A stretch of DNA of 57,239 bases from Pelosinus propionicus DSM 13327 (lineage in GTDB: Bacteria; Bacillota; Negativicutes; DSM-13327), in assembly GCF_900114615.1 (NCBI RefSeq), contig NZ_FOTS01000031.1, positions 1 through 57,239 on the forward strand. The letters are read 5' to 3'. Of the stretch, positions 24,379 through 34,300 are shown in pieces. Every line of letters begins with the position of its first letter. Positions within the stretch are counted from its first letter, which is position 1. The notes under the pieces were generated by a model that searched no databases, was not told where the DNA came from, and was given only the letters and a program-made list of their open reading frames with translations. The translations under genes were made by a program, and so were the position numbers.

Positions 24379-25237
24379 TACAGGTTCTATAACTGTTTTG
24401 CAGAAATATAAAAGAAAACAATTGAATCAACGAAGTCAGACCCTGATGTATATCGCTTCTGGAAGTATCTTTTTATTGGCAATTACGGTAATTGGTACTT
24501 TAGTGGGAGATATAGCGATAACAACGAACTTTACCCAAAAAAACTTCTTGCCGCACATGGCTCATCCCTTCGGTACCGACTGGCTAGGCAGGGATATGCT
24601 CGCACGTACCTTAAAAGGGATGTCCATCAGCATTTATATTGGACTTTTTGCTTCGGTTATCAGTGCTGTTATAGCAGCCGTTTTAGGAGCGGCAGCCGCA
24701 ACGTTAGGAAAAAAGGTAGATGCCGTCATAACCTGGTTCATCGACTTAGTGATGGGTATTCCTCATCTTTTACTGCTAATTTTAATTTCCTATGCTTTAG
24801 GGAGAGGTACATTTGGCGTTGTTGTCGCTGTTGCCATAAGCCACTGGCCCGTTTTGACTAGAATCATCCGGGGAGAAATTCTTCAGCTAAAAGAAGCAAA
24901 TTATATAAAAATTGCTGAAAAGCTAGGGCAAAGCAAAATGAAAATCGTAGTGAAACATATGATTCCTCATGTATTTCCGCAATTTCTAGTCGGATTAGTG
25001 CTGCTTTTTCCTCATGCCATATTGCATGAGGCTGCTCTTACCTTTCTCGGTTTTGGCCTGCCGCCAGAACAACCCGGTATTGGCATCATTTTATCAGAAA
25101 GTATGAAGTATTTATCACTGGGGATGTGGTGGCTGGCACTTTTCCCTGGAATGGTCTTGATGACTACCGTTTTGCTTTTTGATGTAGTCGGAGGAAGTTT
25201 GCGCAAAATGATTGATCCCCATAGTGCCCAGGAGTAA
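24371..25237 (+). CDS. ABC importer permease 2 (DppC/NikC-like)
   Basis: 288 residues. Starts inside the end of permease 1. N-terminal helix (about 25-48), then HPFGTDWLGRDMLARTLKGM, the hallmark of DppC-type permeases, and an EAA loop ANYIKIAEKLGQSKMKIVVK. Five to six helices. Partner of permease 1 in the inner membrane. Confidence 0.9.
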   Translation: MNNTGSITVLQKYKRKQLNQRSQTLMYIASGSIFLLAITVIGTLVGDIAITTNFTQKNFLPHMAHPFGTDWLGRDMLARTLKGMSISIYIGLFASVISAVIAAVLGAAAATLGKKVDAVITWFIDLVMGIPHLLLLILISYALGRGTFGVVVAVAISHWPVLTRIIRGEILQLKEANYIKIAEKLGQSKMKIVVKHMIPHVFPQFLVGLVLLFPHAILHEAALTFLGFGLPPEQPGIGIILSESMKYLSLGMWWLALFPGMVLMTTVLLFDVVGGSLRKMIDPHSAQE

Positions 25238-25251
25238 GGAGGTAGGAAGCG

Positions 25252-26187
25252 TTGACCTGCATGAATCATAAACACATATTGCAGATAAAGAACCTGTCTG
25301 TTACTTTTACGCAATATGAGCAAGGATTGCGTAAAACTGATTTAAGAGTTATCCGAAATTTAAATGTTTCCGTAGGTGAGGGAGAGCTTGTTGCTGTGGT
25401 AGGGTCCAGTGGATCGGGGAAGAGTCTGCTCGCTCATGCGATCTTAGGAATATTGCCGCAAAACTGTGATGCTGAGGGTAATATTTGGTTTCAGGAAGAA
25501 TTATTATCACCAGAACGTATTAAGGAGCTGCGCGGCAAAAAAATCGTTTTAGTTCCGCAGAGCGTGAACTATCTTGATCCTTTAGAAAAGGTTGGCAAGC
25601 AGGTGCGGAAAGAACAAAACGAAAAAAGTCTTCGCAGAAAACAAGAAGAGTTGTTCGATTTTTATAAACTGCCACAAAAAACCGCTGATCTGTACCCTTT
25701 TGAACTATCAGGCGGCATGGCACGAAGGGTTCTTCTCACTACCGCGATGATGGAAAGTCCGCGCTTAATCATAGCCGATGAACCTACGCCCGGTCTTCAT
25801 TTAGAAGCAGCTAAAAAAGCCATGAGTCATTTTCGTGAATTTGCTGATAAAGGGAATGGTGTTCTTCTCATCACTCATGATATTGAATTAGCGTTAGAAG
25901 TAGCTGATCGAATTGCTGTTTTTTATGCAGGAACCACCGTGGAAGAGGCACCAGTAGCAGACTTTCAATCAGTGGATACCCTTCGCCACCCTTACACGAA
26001 AGCTTTGTGGCGAGCTTTGCCTCAACATGGGTTTCATCCTTTTCCGGGAAATCAGCCATATGCAAAAGATATGCCGAATGGTTGCCCTTTTGGTCCGCGG
26101 TGTCCTCAGCTTACGTCCGAATGTGAAGGAAATATCCAGGAACAGACGATACGTTTCGGAAGGGTTCGCTGTATCCATGCAAAGTGA
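25252..26187 (+). CDS. ABC importer ATPase 1 (DppD/NikD-like)
   Basis: 311 residues from TTG at 25252, 9 nt after AAGGAGG (25236-25242); the ATG at 25261 would be 18 nt away. Walker A GSSGSGKS, Q-loop VLVPQSVNYLDP, signature LSGGMARR, Walker B LIIADEPTPGLH and switch THDIE. Near the C-terminus, CPFGPRCPQLTSEC and a final Cys give the four-cysteine tail typical of oligopeptide/nickel ATPases, which may bind an iron-sulfur cluster or zinc. It energises the importer with the next gene's product. Confidence 0.9.
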   Translation: MTCMNHKHILQIKNLSVTFTQYEQGLRKTDLRVIRNLNVSVGEGELVAVVGSSGSGKSLLAHAILGILPQNCDAEGNIWFQEELLSPERIKELRGKKIVLVPQSVNYLDPLEKVGKQVRKEQNEKSLRRKQEELFDFYKLPQKTADLYPFELSGGMARRVLLTTAMMESPRLIIADEPTPGLHLEAAKKAMSHFREFADKGNGVLLITHDIELALEVADRIAVFYAGTTVEEAPVADFQSVDTLRHPYTKALWRALPQHGFHPFPGNQPYAKDMPNGCPFGPRCPQLTSECEGNIQEQTIRFGRVRCIHAK

Positions 26188-26199
26188 GGAGTAAATGAA

Positions 26200-26814
26200 A
26201 TGATTTTAGAGGCAAAAGGGATATCTTTTGGTTATAAAAAAGACGTAAACCTATTCGATCAGGTTCAAATCACGGTAGAAAGTCATGAACGAGTCGGTAT
26301 CATAGCGCCCAGTGGGTTTGGAAAAACTACGCTGTGTCAAATTTTAGCAGGCTATATAAAGCCTATAAGCGGCCAGGTACTTCTAGATGGAAAAGATATT
26401 CACAAAATTCAAGGCTATTGTCCAGTACAGATGATATGGCAGCATCCGGAAAAAGTCGTTAATCCAAGATTGCGCATGAAAGGCACAATTGCGGAAGGCG
26501 ATGAAATCGAAGAGCGGATTATGGATGGATTGGGGATAGAACGTGATTGGCTTAACCGTTTTCCAGGAGAATTATCCGGCGGCGAGATGCAGCGTTTTTG
26601 TATTGCCAGAGCGTTGGGTAAACGGACAAAGTTTCTCATTGCTGACGAAATCAGCACGATGCTTGATCTAATTACGCAAAGTCAAATATGGAATTTCTTA
26701 TTAGCTGAACTGGCAGAAAGAAAGATCGGACTTATTGTTGTAACTCATAGTACCCCCTTGATAGAGCGCATTGCTACTCGGCAAGTGGTACTAGCTACCA
26801 ATTATGATATCTAA
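26200..26814 (+). CDS. ABC importer ATPase 2 (short DppF/NikE-like)
   Basis: 204 residues. Walker A APSGFGKT, Q-loop QMIWQHPEKVVNP, signature LSGGEMQR, Walker B FLIADEIS (Glu kept) and switch THSTP. It stops soon after the switch histidine and lacks the Cys-rich tail of its partner, so it is shorter than usual DppF (about 260-330). Last gene of the operon, 12 bp after ATPase 1. A rather distant inverted repeat ACAACGGTG/CACCGTTGT (26817-26825/26873-26881) follows. Confidence 0.88.
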   Translation: MILEAKGISFGYKKDVNLFDQVQITVESHERVGIIAPSGFGKTTLCQILAGYIKPISGQVLLDGKDIHKIQGYCPVQMIWQHPEKVVNPRLRMKGTIAEGDEIEERIMDGLGIERDWLNRFPGELSGGEMQRFCIARALGKRTKFLIADEISTMLDLITQSQIWNFLLAELAERKIGLIVVTHSTPLIERIATRQVVLATNYDI

Positions 26815-26896
26815 TACAACGGTGCGAGCCTTTCTTGCTGTCAATCCTAAAATGGCTCAATGGTGTATTCATCACCGTTGTAAGAAAAGAAAGTTG

Positions 26897-26980
26897 TAGT
26901 ATTTATAAAGAGAAGCTATTCTTAAACTACAGATTGTAGATTAAGAATAGCTTCTCTTTAGGTTGACATACCAATCGAAA
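26897..26980. repeat. Hairpin repeat copy 3, perfect 19-bp stem
   Basis: AAAGAGAAGCTATTCTTAA (26907-26925) and its exact complement (26941-26959) enclose a 15-nt loop. TAGGTTGACATACCAATCG follows. The inner stem differs in sequence from the other copies but stays fully paired. Confidence 0.8.
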
Positions 26981-27093
26981 ACGCTACCCAAACTTCTGCC
27001 AAGCTAAGGCAGCCTTATTTGTGCCATAATCCTGTGTTATTCTTAAATAAAGCAAGATCCATTTTTAAAAATATAGAATAGGGATGTGACAGT

Positions 27094-27765
27094 ATGGTAA
27101 AAATTCTAATTGCCGATGATGAACAGGATATCCGTGATATTGTTACTTGGTATCTTAGCCGCGAAGGGTTTGAAGTTTTCACGGCAGCTGACGGACATGC
27201 GGCCGTGGATATAGAGACCGCTCACTTACCTGATTTACTAATACTGGATGTCATGATGCCCGGCCTATCCGGATGGGAAATTGCCAAGGCAGTGCAGCGG
27301 AATGTCCCCATTATTTTTTTAACCGCTTTAAACGCAGAAAACGATAAAATTAATGGTTTCAAACTGGGAGCAGATGATTATATTGTCAAACCGTTTAGTC
27401 CGCGTGAATTAGTTGCCAGAGTACATGCAGTTTTGCGGCGGACCGGAAAATTGGCTTTGCCGGGCGATGTTCTACAGGTGCCGCCCTTATCATTAGAGCC
27501 GGGAACGCAGCGAGTTATGGTTAATGAGCAAACGGTTGAACTATCTGCCAAGGAATTTGAACTATTATACTTCCTGGTTCGTCATCCTCATACTATTTTT
27601 ACCAGAGAAAACCTGCTGGTTAATTTATGGGGTTATGATTTTGAAGGAGATGAACGCACTGTTGACACTACGATCAAAAGAGTCCGCAGGAAAATTGGCA
27701 TAGCCGGAGATTTTATCAAAACGGTACGAGGAAGCGGTTACAAGTTTGGGGTGGATCAATCGTGA
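27094..27765 (+). CDS. OmpR-family response regulator
   Basis: 223 residues. Receiver domain with acidic pocket DDE (8-10), phosphoacceptor Asp52 in LILDVMMPG, Thr in FLTAL and Lys in VKPFSPREL. The C-terminal winged helix (from about 130) contains LSAKEFELLYFLVRHP and VDTTIKRVRRKIG, the OmpR/PhoB DNA-binding region. Its stop overlaps the GTG of the kinase gene, so the two form a two-component system. Neighbouring metal transport genes are possible targets; no binding site was identified. Confidence 0.93.
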   Translation: MVKILIADDEQDIRDIVTWYLSREGFEVFTAADGHAAVDIETAHLPDLLILDVMMPGLSGWEIAKAVQRNVPIIFLTALNAENDKINGFKLGADDYIVKPFSPRELVARVHAVLRRTGKLALPGDVLQVPPLSLEPGTQRVMVNEQTVELSAKEFELLYFLVRHPHTIFTRENLLVNLWGYDFEGDERTVDTTIKRVRRKIGIAGDFIKTVRGSGYKFGVDQS

Positions 27766-29123
27766 TCACCCGTTCCTTGCTTTTTCGCCAGCTATTCAGC
27801 CATGTGGCCATTATTCTCTTTATGGCATTAACCTTATCAGTCTCCGTTGTGTACTACGCACATCAAAACAATAATGGGGAATTAACTATCAAGTTAAGAA
27901 ATATTGCTACCTTCTTTTCTGAGGATTTGAAAACAGGTCACATACCGGATCGGGAATGGGAGTTAGCTAGTCGGACCACTGGAGCAAAATTGTGGCTGGA
28001 AGATAATGATGGCCGGATTATTCAGGGAATCCCACCTGTTTATTCGAACGTAGAACCCTATACACTCCATAATTCAGCAGACTATTCCAAGCAGTTCCTT
28101 TTTTCATCAGAAGCGCAAAATGCTGTTATTATTTCAGTGCCTGTGCTAATAAAAGACGAGCCCGGACGCTTATTTGCTTTTTATCATTTTAGCCCTCTCC
28201 ACATAAAGATGATCATCCGCTCTTATTTTTTTCCCTTTATTGCTGGGCTTACGGCCGCATTTTTATTAGCAATGCTACTATCACGGGGATTAACCCGATC
28301 AATTGCCGATATTGCGGCTGCGGCCAAGCGGTTCTCGGCAGGAGATTATACAAGCCGTACCCGTGCCACTGCGAAAGATGAAATCGGAACACTTGGCAAC
28401 ACATTTAATGCTATGGCCGATGCGATTCTTCATACACAGCAGACCAGGCGTACTTTCTTCTCCGATATTTCCCACGAGTTAAAAACACCGCTAAGCTGTG
28501 TCAAAGCCATAACAGAGGCACTCATTGACGGAATCGCGGTAAATGAGCAAGAAAGAACCCACTACTTAGAAAGGATATTAGCGGAAACCGATCGCATGTC
28601 CCGGTTGGTCCATGACATTATGGATATGGAGCAGTTGGAATCCGACCAGATGTTTATCAAACAGGAACGGCTTGATATAGCAACACTGCTGTTACAGCAA
28701 GCCGATAAGATAGAATCTCTGTTAAGGAAAAAAGATATTTCTCTCCTGCTGCGGATCGAAACGGATAAGCGTTACGCCTTAGGTGATGCCGACCGGTTTG
28801 CACAGGTTCTGGATAACCTGCTGAGCAATGCGATACGGTACGCTCCACCAGAATCCCAGATTGGTTTGATCCTGATTGAAGAAAATCAATGGCTTCAGGT
28901 TTCCGTATCCGATCAGGGAGAAGGGATTGCCAGTGAAGATTTGCCGCTGATCTGGGATCGCTTTTATCGTGCTGACAAATCCCGTACCCGCTCTCTGGGA
29001 GGGAGTGGTCTGGGTTTGTCCATAAGCCGCAGTTTAATGGAGGCTATGGCCGGAACGATATCGGTCGAAAGCGACATAGGAAAAGGAACCATTTTTAAAA
29101 TCCGCATACCTTGGCAAAAGTAG
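27762..29123 (+). CDS. Membrane sensor histidine kinase
   Basis: 453 residues from a GTG overlapping the regulator's stop (GTGA). TM1 about 12-33, an extracytoplasmic sensor of about 120 residues, TM2 about 155-174, HAMP (about 175-225), then HisKA with the phosphorylated His238 in FFSDISHELKTPLS. The ATPase domain shows NLLSNAIRYAPP (N box), SDQGEGI (G1) and GGSGLGLSISRSLM (G2). Complete and probably functional. The external domain gives no hint of the signal. Confidence 0.93.
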   Translation: MITRSLLFRQLFSHVAIILFMALTLSVSVVYYAHQNNNGELTIKLRNIATFFSEDLKTGHIPDREWELASRTTGAKLWLEDNDGRIIQGIPPVYSNVEPYTLHNSADYSKQFLFSSEAQNAVIISVPVLIKDEPGRLFAFYHFSPLHIKMIIRSYFFPFIAGLTAAFLLAMLLSRGLTRSIADIAAAAKRFSAGDYTSRTRATAKDEIGTLGNTFNAMADAILHTQQTRRTFFSDISHELKTPLSCVKAITEALIDGIAVNEQERTHYLERILAETDRMSRLVHDIMDMEQLESDQMFIKQERLDIATLLLQQADKIESLLRKKDISLLLRIETDKRYALGDADRFAQVLDNLLSNAIRYAPPESQIGLILIEENQWLQVSVSDQGEGIASEDLPLIWDRFYRADKSRTRSLGGSGLGLSISRSLMEAMAGTISVESDIGKGTIFKIRIPWQK

Positions 29124-29137
29124 AACCTCACCTGAAG

Positions 29138-29177
29138 AAAGGCTGCAAGCTGTTTAGTCAGCTTACAGCCTTTTTTA
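29138..29177 (+). terminator. Terminator of two-component operon
   Basis: GGCTGCAAGCTG (29141-29152) pairs with CAGCTTACAGCC (29159-29170, one mismatch), followed by TTTTTT. Confidence 0.85.
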
Positions 29178-29261
29178 TGAACAAAACCACAGGATATCGT
29201 TTCTGCAGTCCCCAGTAAACTCGTTTTGGAAGCTTGACACATCTATGCCACATTGATTTGT

Positions 29262-29267
29262 TATAAT
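29262..29267 (+). promoter_or_regulatory. Extended -10 promoter candidate
   Basis: TG-T-TATAAT (29259-29267) is an extended -10. TTGACA at 29234 is too far away (22 bp) to be its -35. It would serve the short ORF at 29312 and the secreted protein at 29409. Confidence 0.4.
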
Positions 29268-29311
29268 AAGCCGGATCTCAATAATGGAAAAATATAGAAA
29301 GGAAAGGGGAA

Positions 29312-29377
29312 ATGAAATCAAAGATAAGGCCTGGATACGAAGACTGCAGTGAAAAGCTGCTTTCCGTTAGCTTTTAG
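29312..29377 (+). CDS. Possible 21-residue peptide upstream of secreted protein gene
   Basis: ATG at 29312 with GGAAAGGGG just upstream opens a frame of 21 codons (MKSKIRPGYEDCSEKLLSVS and Phe) ending at TAG 29375-29377. Promoter, binding site and frame are in order, but the frame is too short to judge by itself. It may be a leader ORF for the gene at 29409. Confidence 0.25.
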   Translation: MKSKIRPGYEDCSEKLLSVSF

Positions 29378-29408
29378 TACTTAGGAATCTTTTTTGTTAG
29401 GAGTGCTT

Positions 29409-30002
29409 ATGTTGAGAATAAAAATGATTGTTTTTATCGTAATGCTGCTTATATCGGGAACTGCGATTGCCGCCCCAGAGGGGGCAGAAACTACAGGTAA
29501 GATTCCGGGCATTCTCTTTCTTCCTATCGCCGATAACACCGGGATGAAGAACACAGGCTACATAACTGAAGCCATCAATGTTCAGTACGCTAAGAAATAT
29601 CCAGCAGAAAATTTTACCGTTATTCCACTTGAAGATTATACGCATCAGGTGTCCGCCTATGGTGAGAAGGCGACTGAAGACGAAGTGCTCAAGGCTGCCG
29701 CTGTGGCAGGAGCTGATTATGTGGTCAGGACTGATTTGCAAACAATTAAAATTCGGCGGGGCTTCAAAGGAATTACTATCAAAAAATGGTGCGCAGCAGA
29801 AATCCCGGTCAAGATCACCATCTGGAATGTGGCTGACGGTAAAACCGTTTTTGACGGCGTTATCCAGGCAAGAGGAGACAAGGCGAATATTTTAGGGGGA
29901 TCCATAGGAGTATTGCTTACTGTTTCAGAAAAATCCGCAGTTGAGAATGGCCTCAAAAAGCTAGGCAGGAAGTTAGACAAGGAACTCCCTGCGCTACAAT
30001 AA
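29409..30002 (+). CDS. Secreted protein, CsgG/TolB-N-like character, unknown function
   Basis: 197 residues from the ATG at 29409, with AGGAG 5 nt upstream. Signal peptide about 1-21 (ends GTAIAA). The mature part reads PGILFLPIADNTG, an ITEAINVQYAKKY helix, FTVIPLEDYTHQV and AGADYVVRTDLQTIKI, an alternating beta-alpha order that recalls CsgG-type or TolB N-terminal domains, which bind or assemble at the periplasmic face of the envelope. The match is by pattern only. The C-terminal ENGLKKLGRKLDKELPALQ is helical. Monocistronic. Confidence 0.65.
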   Translation: MLRIKMIVFIVMLLISGTAIAAPEGAETTGKIPGILFLPIADNTGMKNTGYITEAINVQYAKKYPAENFTVIPLEDYTHQVSAYGEKATEDEVLKAAAVAGADYVVRTDLQTIKIRRGFKGITIKKWCAAEIPVKITIWNVADGKTVFDGVIQARGDKANILGGSIGVLLTVSEKSAVENGLKKLGRKLDKELPALQ

Positions 30003-30070
30003 GAAGTTTTTCCAACAATAAACTAAAATAAAAAAACGGGAACACTGGTCATTTTTTATAATGGGACACA

Positions 30071-30087
30071 GGGACAGTTTACTTGTC
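30071..30087. repeat. Short motif, inverse copy of GGGACAAGGAACCTGTCCC family
   Basis: GGGACAGTTTACTTGTC at 30071-30087 is the reverse-complement form of the short palindrome-like motif seen at 20728, 30276, 40756, 41612 and 50347. Confidence 0.4.
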
Positions 30088-30154
30088 GCGAGAGATGGAA
30101 GAAGGTCCCTGAGCTACAATTCTTATTGGGATAAAAGCAACTGCAGATTGACAA

Positions 30155-30294
30155 GCAGGATTTAGCATTTATAAAGAGAAGCTACCATAATCAATTAGTT
30201 GGTAAATGTATGGGAAACTTCTCTTTTTCTTGACATAGCGATAGCAAGACAATTAAGAAATTATTGGTTTGGAATGGGACAAGGGGCCTGGCCC
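30155..30294. repeat. Hairpin repeat copy 4 plus GGGACAAGGGGCCTGGCCC motif
   Basis: AGCATTTATAAAGAGAAGCT (30164-30183) pairs across a loop with ATGGGAAACTTCTCTTT (30210-30226), followed by TTCTTGACATAGCGATAG. The short motif follows at 30276-30294, about 50 nt on, as in copy 2. No gene is seen in 30003-30372 apart from these repeats. Confidence 0.75.
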
Positions 30295-30372
30295 ATGCCC
30301 CATACCCCATACACCAAATAATCATCATGTTGGAGACAGATTTCTCTATTTTATGATAATGGGAGTGAATTT

Positions 30373-31074
30373 ATGGAAGAAGCCATAAAAAATCTTCAAG
30401 AGAAAATGGAAGCAAGATATAAGGATCATATTCTGCATGTGCTCAATGGTTTTCATATGCTGCAAAGATTTAAAACAAATAATCTTATGAAAGAAAATCA
30501 AACCTATGTGCCATTTAATGAAGCAATGTGTTGGGGAGAAGCAGATACTAAAATATTCTCTGATTGTTTTATAGAGAAAAGAGTAAAATCATTAAAAACG
30601 ACAGAAGCGGAATACCGAAGAATTGTGATTGAATCGTTAAAACCACTTTTAAAAGAAAAATTTGATAGTATTGTCTTATGGTTTGGTGATGATATGTTTT
30701 GTCAGATAAATTTGATTACAATTCTGGCATATCTGGAACAAAGCGGATATAAGGGGGATGTTCTTTTTTGCATGGTGCTTGAAAGAAGTGAAGAGATCGT
30801 ATCTGATGCATTTAAAATAGAGGTTGAGGGCTATTTAGATATATATAAGGCGGTTATATATAACCATGAAATGCCTGCGCTAAAAATGCTGCCTGTTACA
30901 TATCAAGCCATAAAAATGTATTTAAATTATCGGACAGAAGAAAGTCCGATTATGAAGTATATCAGAGACAATTTTGAAAAAGAACATCTAGTAAATGATT
31001 TATTACGTCGGTTTCCTGAGTATGGGCTTGGTGACTTGCAATATCAAACTATAATTGAGGATATTCGCAAATAA
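30373..31074 (+). CDS. Unrecognised cytoplasmic protein, 233 aa (DUF1835-like resemblance)
   Basis: GGGAGTG lies before the ATG. No signal peptide or membrane segment. The core IVLWFGDDMFCQINLITILA, with FCMVLERSEEIV and a C-terminal KYIRDNFEKEHLVNDLLRRF, recalls DUF1835-type proteins, in which a conserved W-x-G-x-D segment sits in a Rossmann-like fold. The resemblance is weak and no function follows from it. Monocistronic, with a strong terminator downstream. Confidence 0.6.
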   Translation: MEEAIKNLQEKMEARYKDHILHVLNGFHMLQRFKTNNLMKENQTYVPFNEAMCWGEADTKIFSDCFIEKRVKSLKTTEAEYRRIVIESLKPLLKEKFDSIVLWFGDDMFCQINLITILAYLEQSGYKGDVLFCMVLERSEEIVSDAFKIEVEGYLDIYKAVIYNHEMPALKMLPVTYQAIKMYLNYRTEESPIMKYIRDNFEKEHLVNDLLRRFPEYGLGDLQYQTIIEDIRK

Positions 31075-31126
31075 GAAGAAGGAGAAGTTTCGAATCGTCT
31101 CCCTGAAATAGCTTAAAATTACGCAG

Positions 31127-31163
31127 ACTGGCATCGTTTTTAAAACGATGCCAGTTTTGTTTT
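31127..31163 (+). terminator. Terminator with perfect 14-bp inverted repeat
   Basis: ACTGGCATCGTTTT (31127-31140) and AAAACGATGCCAGT (31142-31155), followed by TTTGTTTTT. Confidence 0.85.
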
Positions 31164-31395
31164 TATAGTATTTGTTCATAGTATACGTCTCCGACAGGGC
31201 GTTGATTTTTATTATGCCTATGAACAAAGACTGCTCTTTCTGAAATGTGCTTTTAGGTAGAAGTTACCGAATTTTACAATTCATAATTAAGGCTCCAAAG
31301 GGGTATATTTTTAATGATTCCAATTTCACGTGCAGTATTGTATAGAAAAAGGATAAATAATTACTTTTTAATCTTTGATTGTCTTTAGGAGGCCT

Positions 31396-34300
31396 ATGCT
31401 TTTAAATACAGAACAACTCCGACAAAAAGCTCATGAACTTGCATTGACCCATGATCCTTATGTGAGACGCTGGCCGTCAAAGGGCCTGTGGCGGGAGTTT
31501 TATGCCGACATCGAGCAATTACGCGCTTTTATTCTCTCTCTGAAGGAAGGAGATGCAAGTTGTTCACAGCCCGCAGAAGAATGGCTTTTGGATCATGCGG
31601 AATTCATCGACGAGCAGGTGCTGGTTATCCGTAATCAGCTTTCGGGTACCTTTTTGCGAAATTTGCCCGATTTACGCAAGACCAGCAAAACAAGGATACT
31701 GTCTATTTGTTCCGATTATCTTGAACATGTGGATGGGAATCTAGAGGAGAACTCGCTCATCTCCTATATTAATTATTACCAGGAAGTATCAGTTTTGACG
31801 ATAGCAGAGGCGTGGGCGGTTCCACTTATCATGCGTATTGCCTTATTCCGGCGCCTGGCCGCAGTCATGGAATTGGTTCGTGAGCGGCGAGAGGTGTGTA
31901 ACGCAACTGAACAGCTATTGATGCGCCTACAGTCGGCTAAGTTAAGTCCTGAGGTACTAAAGGATGCTCTCGAAGAGGGTGGTCAGGATATGCTGCTCTC
32001 TGGATGCCAAATTGCATACTTGGTCAGACGGCTGCGTGAGTGGACGGATGATTCAACAACCGTGCGTGAATGGCTTATGTGCAAATTAGAAAATGGTCCC
32101 GACAGTCTCGACCGAATTGTCTCTTATGAGTATCAGCTTCAGGCAGGTCATCAAGTATCCACAGGTAACCTTATGGGAAGCTTACGTAAATTAGTTCGCT
32201 TGGACTGGCAAGAGCAGTTTGAGCAGATTAGTCTGGTTGAACATACCCTGCGCGCTGAAAGCACAAATACATATCTGCTTCTTGATTTCCAAAGCCGCGA
32301 TGTGCTGCGCAAGCGGGTTGAGAATTTGGCCTGCCGACTGCATTTACCGGAAAATCTAGTGGCGCAGCAAGCCGTTGAGCTTGCTGCGAGGAAATATGAG
32401 AATGCATGCATAGAGCGTGAAAAAGGAGGTAAGGCAGTGCATCGGGTTATGCTGGAAGAACTGCCGCGCCAAGTTTTTGCCGCATATTATCTGCTCGAAG
32501 CGGATGGGATCAAGGAACTGCGGCATGCGCTAATGATCTGTGGTACTCCCTCGCATCTACCGGAATTGGAAATGTTACGTCGTTCCATCGGTACATATTT
32601 TACTGCCTTGACAGGATTATTCATGGCTTTTCTTTTTGGATTTGCCTGGTGGGTATCCGGGGGCACAAACTTTACTGTTAGTCAGTGGGTGGGCGTTATA
32701 CTGGCGCTGTTCTTACCTGTGAGCGAATGGGCCGTTACGACTGCACACTGGATTATTGAATGTGTCAGGGAGCCACGGCCGCTGCTTCGCTATGATTTCT
32801 CTCGCGGTGTTCCACCGGAAGCAGCTACAATGGTGGTGATTCCCGTTATTTGGTCGACGGTTAAAGAGGTAGAGAAATTGGCTGAAAGGCTTGAACTGCA
32901 CTACCTGTCAAATCGTTATTCAAATGTTCATTTTGCCCTCCTGGGTGATTTTTCCGATGCAGGCGAGGAGAAGCTGTCGGAAGATGCCGTCATCCTGGCT
33001 GCTGCCCGGACAGGCATTGAGACATTAAACCGCACATACTCCGACTCTGAAGAGAGCATCTTTCACCTCTTTCAGCGGCGCAGGATGTGGAATCCATCCG
33101 AGGAAGTTTGGATGGGATGGGAACGCAAGCGGGGTAAATTGGTGGAATTTGTCGAGCTGCTTAAAGGGAAGACGGATACCACCTATGATTTTGTAGTTGG
33201 AGACAAAGATATATTACCGCGTATCCGCTACGTCATCACCCTTGATGCGGATACAGAACTGCCATTGGAAAGCGCACAGAGGGTAATTGGCACCATGCAT
33301 CTGCCCTATAATCGGCCACGCCTAAACCTTACTCGGACAAGAGTTGTCGAAGGATATGGCGTACTGCAGCCACGTATTGGGATTAGCCATGACGCGGCCT
33401 TGTGCTCGCGATTTGCTTATCTTTGGTCAGTGAATCCGGGAATCGATCCATATGTCTTTGCTGCCTCTGATCCGTACCAGGACGGGCTAGGTCAGGGCAT
33501 ATTTACAGGAAAGGGCATATTCGATGTGGATGCATTTGCGCAGGTTTTATGCGATCGCATCCCGGAAAACCGGGTGCTTAGCCACGATTTGTTAGAAGGT
33601 GGATTCTTACGCGCCGGCCTACTGTCCGATATCGAATTAATCGATGAGCACCCAGCTGTGTTCAGTGCCTATCAAAAGAGAATGCACCGTTGGGTGCGCG
33701 GGGACTGGCAGCTCATTTCATGGTTGTTAAAGAGTGTTCCCGACCGCCGTGGAATCATTCTGCCGGTTGATTTATCCCCTCTCACCCTTTGGCAGATTGT
33801 TGACAATTTACGGCGCAGCATGCTGCTTCCTGCGCAGCTCACAGTGCTGTTGCTTGGAATGAGTGTACTGCCAGGTTCTTCCGGCCGCTGGATTGTCTTT
33901 ATCGTTGCTACCTTGCTGCTGCCGCTGCTTCGCCAGATGGTGGCGGTGAGATGGATGCTTGGTCATGGACGGAGTTTTTTTGCTACAGCCGCTCAAATTT
34001 TAGTAACCGTTATGACAATGCCGTTTCAGAGTGTGCTTTTGCTGGACGCAATTGCCAGAACTCTGTACCGTTTATTTGTGACAAAACGTCATTTACTGGA
34101 ATGGGTGAGTGCGGCGGAGGTCGAGCGCAGGCAGCGGGGCGGGCACTATCCCGTCTTGATGGGAAGGTACGGAGGGTATGCAGTAGTGTTTCTTTTGGTA
34201 CTGATAGCAATGACCAGTACAGTTCCAGTTTCGCGATGGACAGGCTTGGTATTTTGCACCTTATGGTCTATTGCTCCCTTAGCGGTACGCTGGTTAAATC

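Noticed and set aside
29234-29267. TTGACA/TATAAT as a normal promoter pair
   Set aside because: The 22-bp spacing is too long; only the extended -10 is kept.
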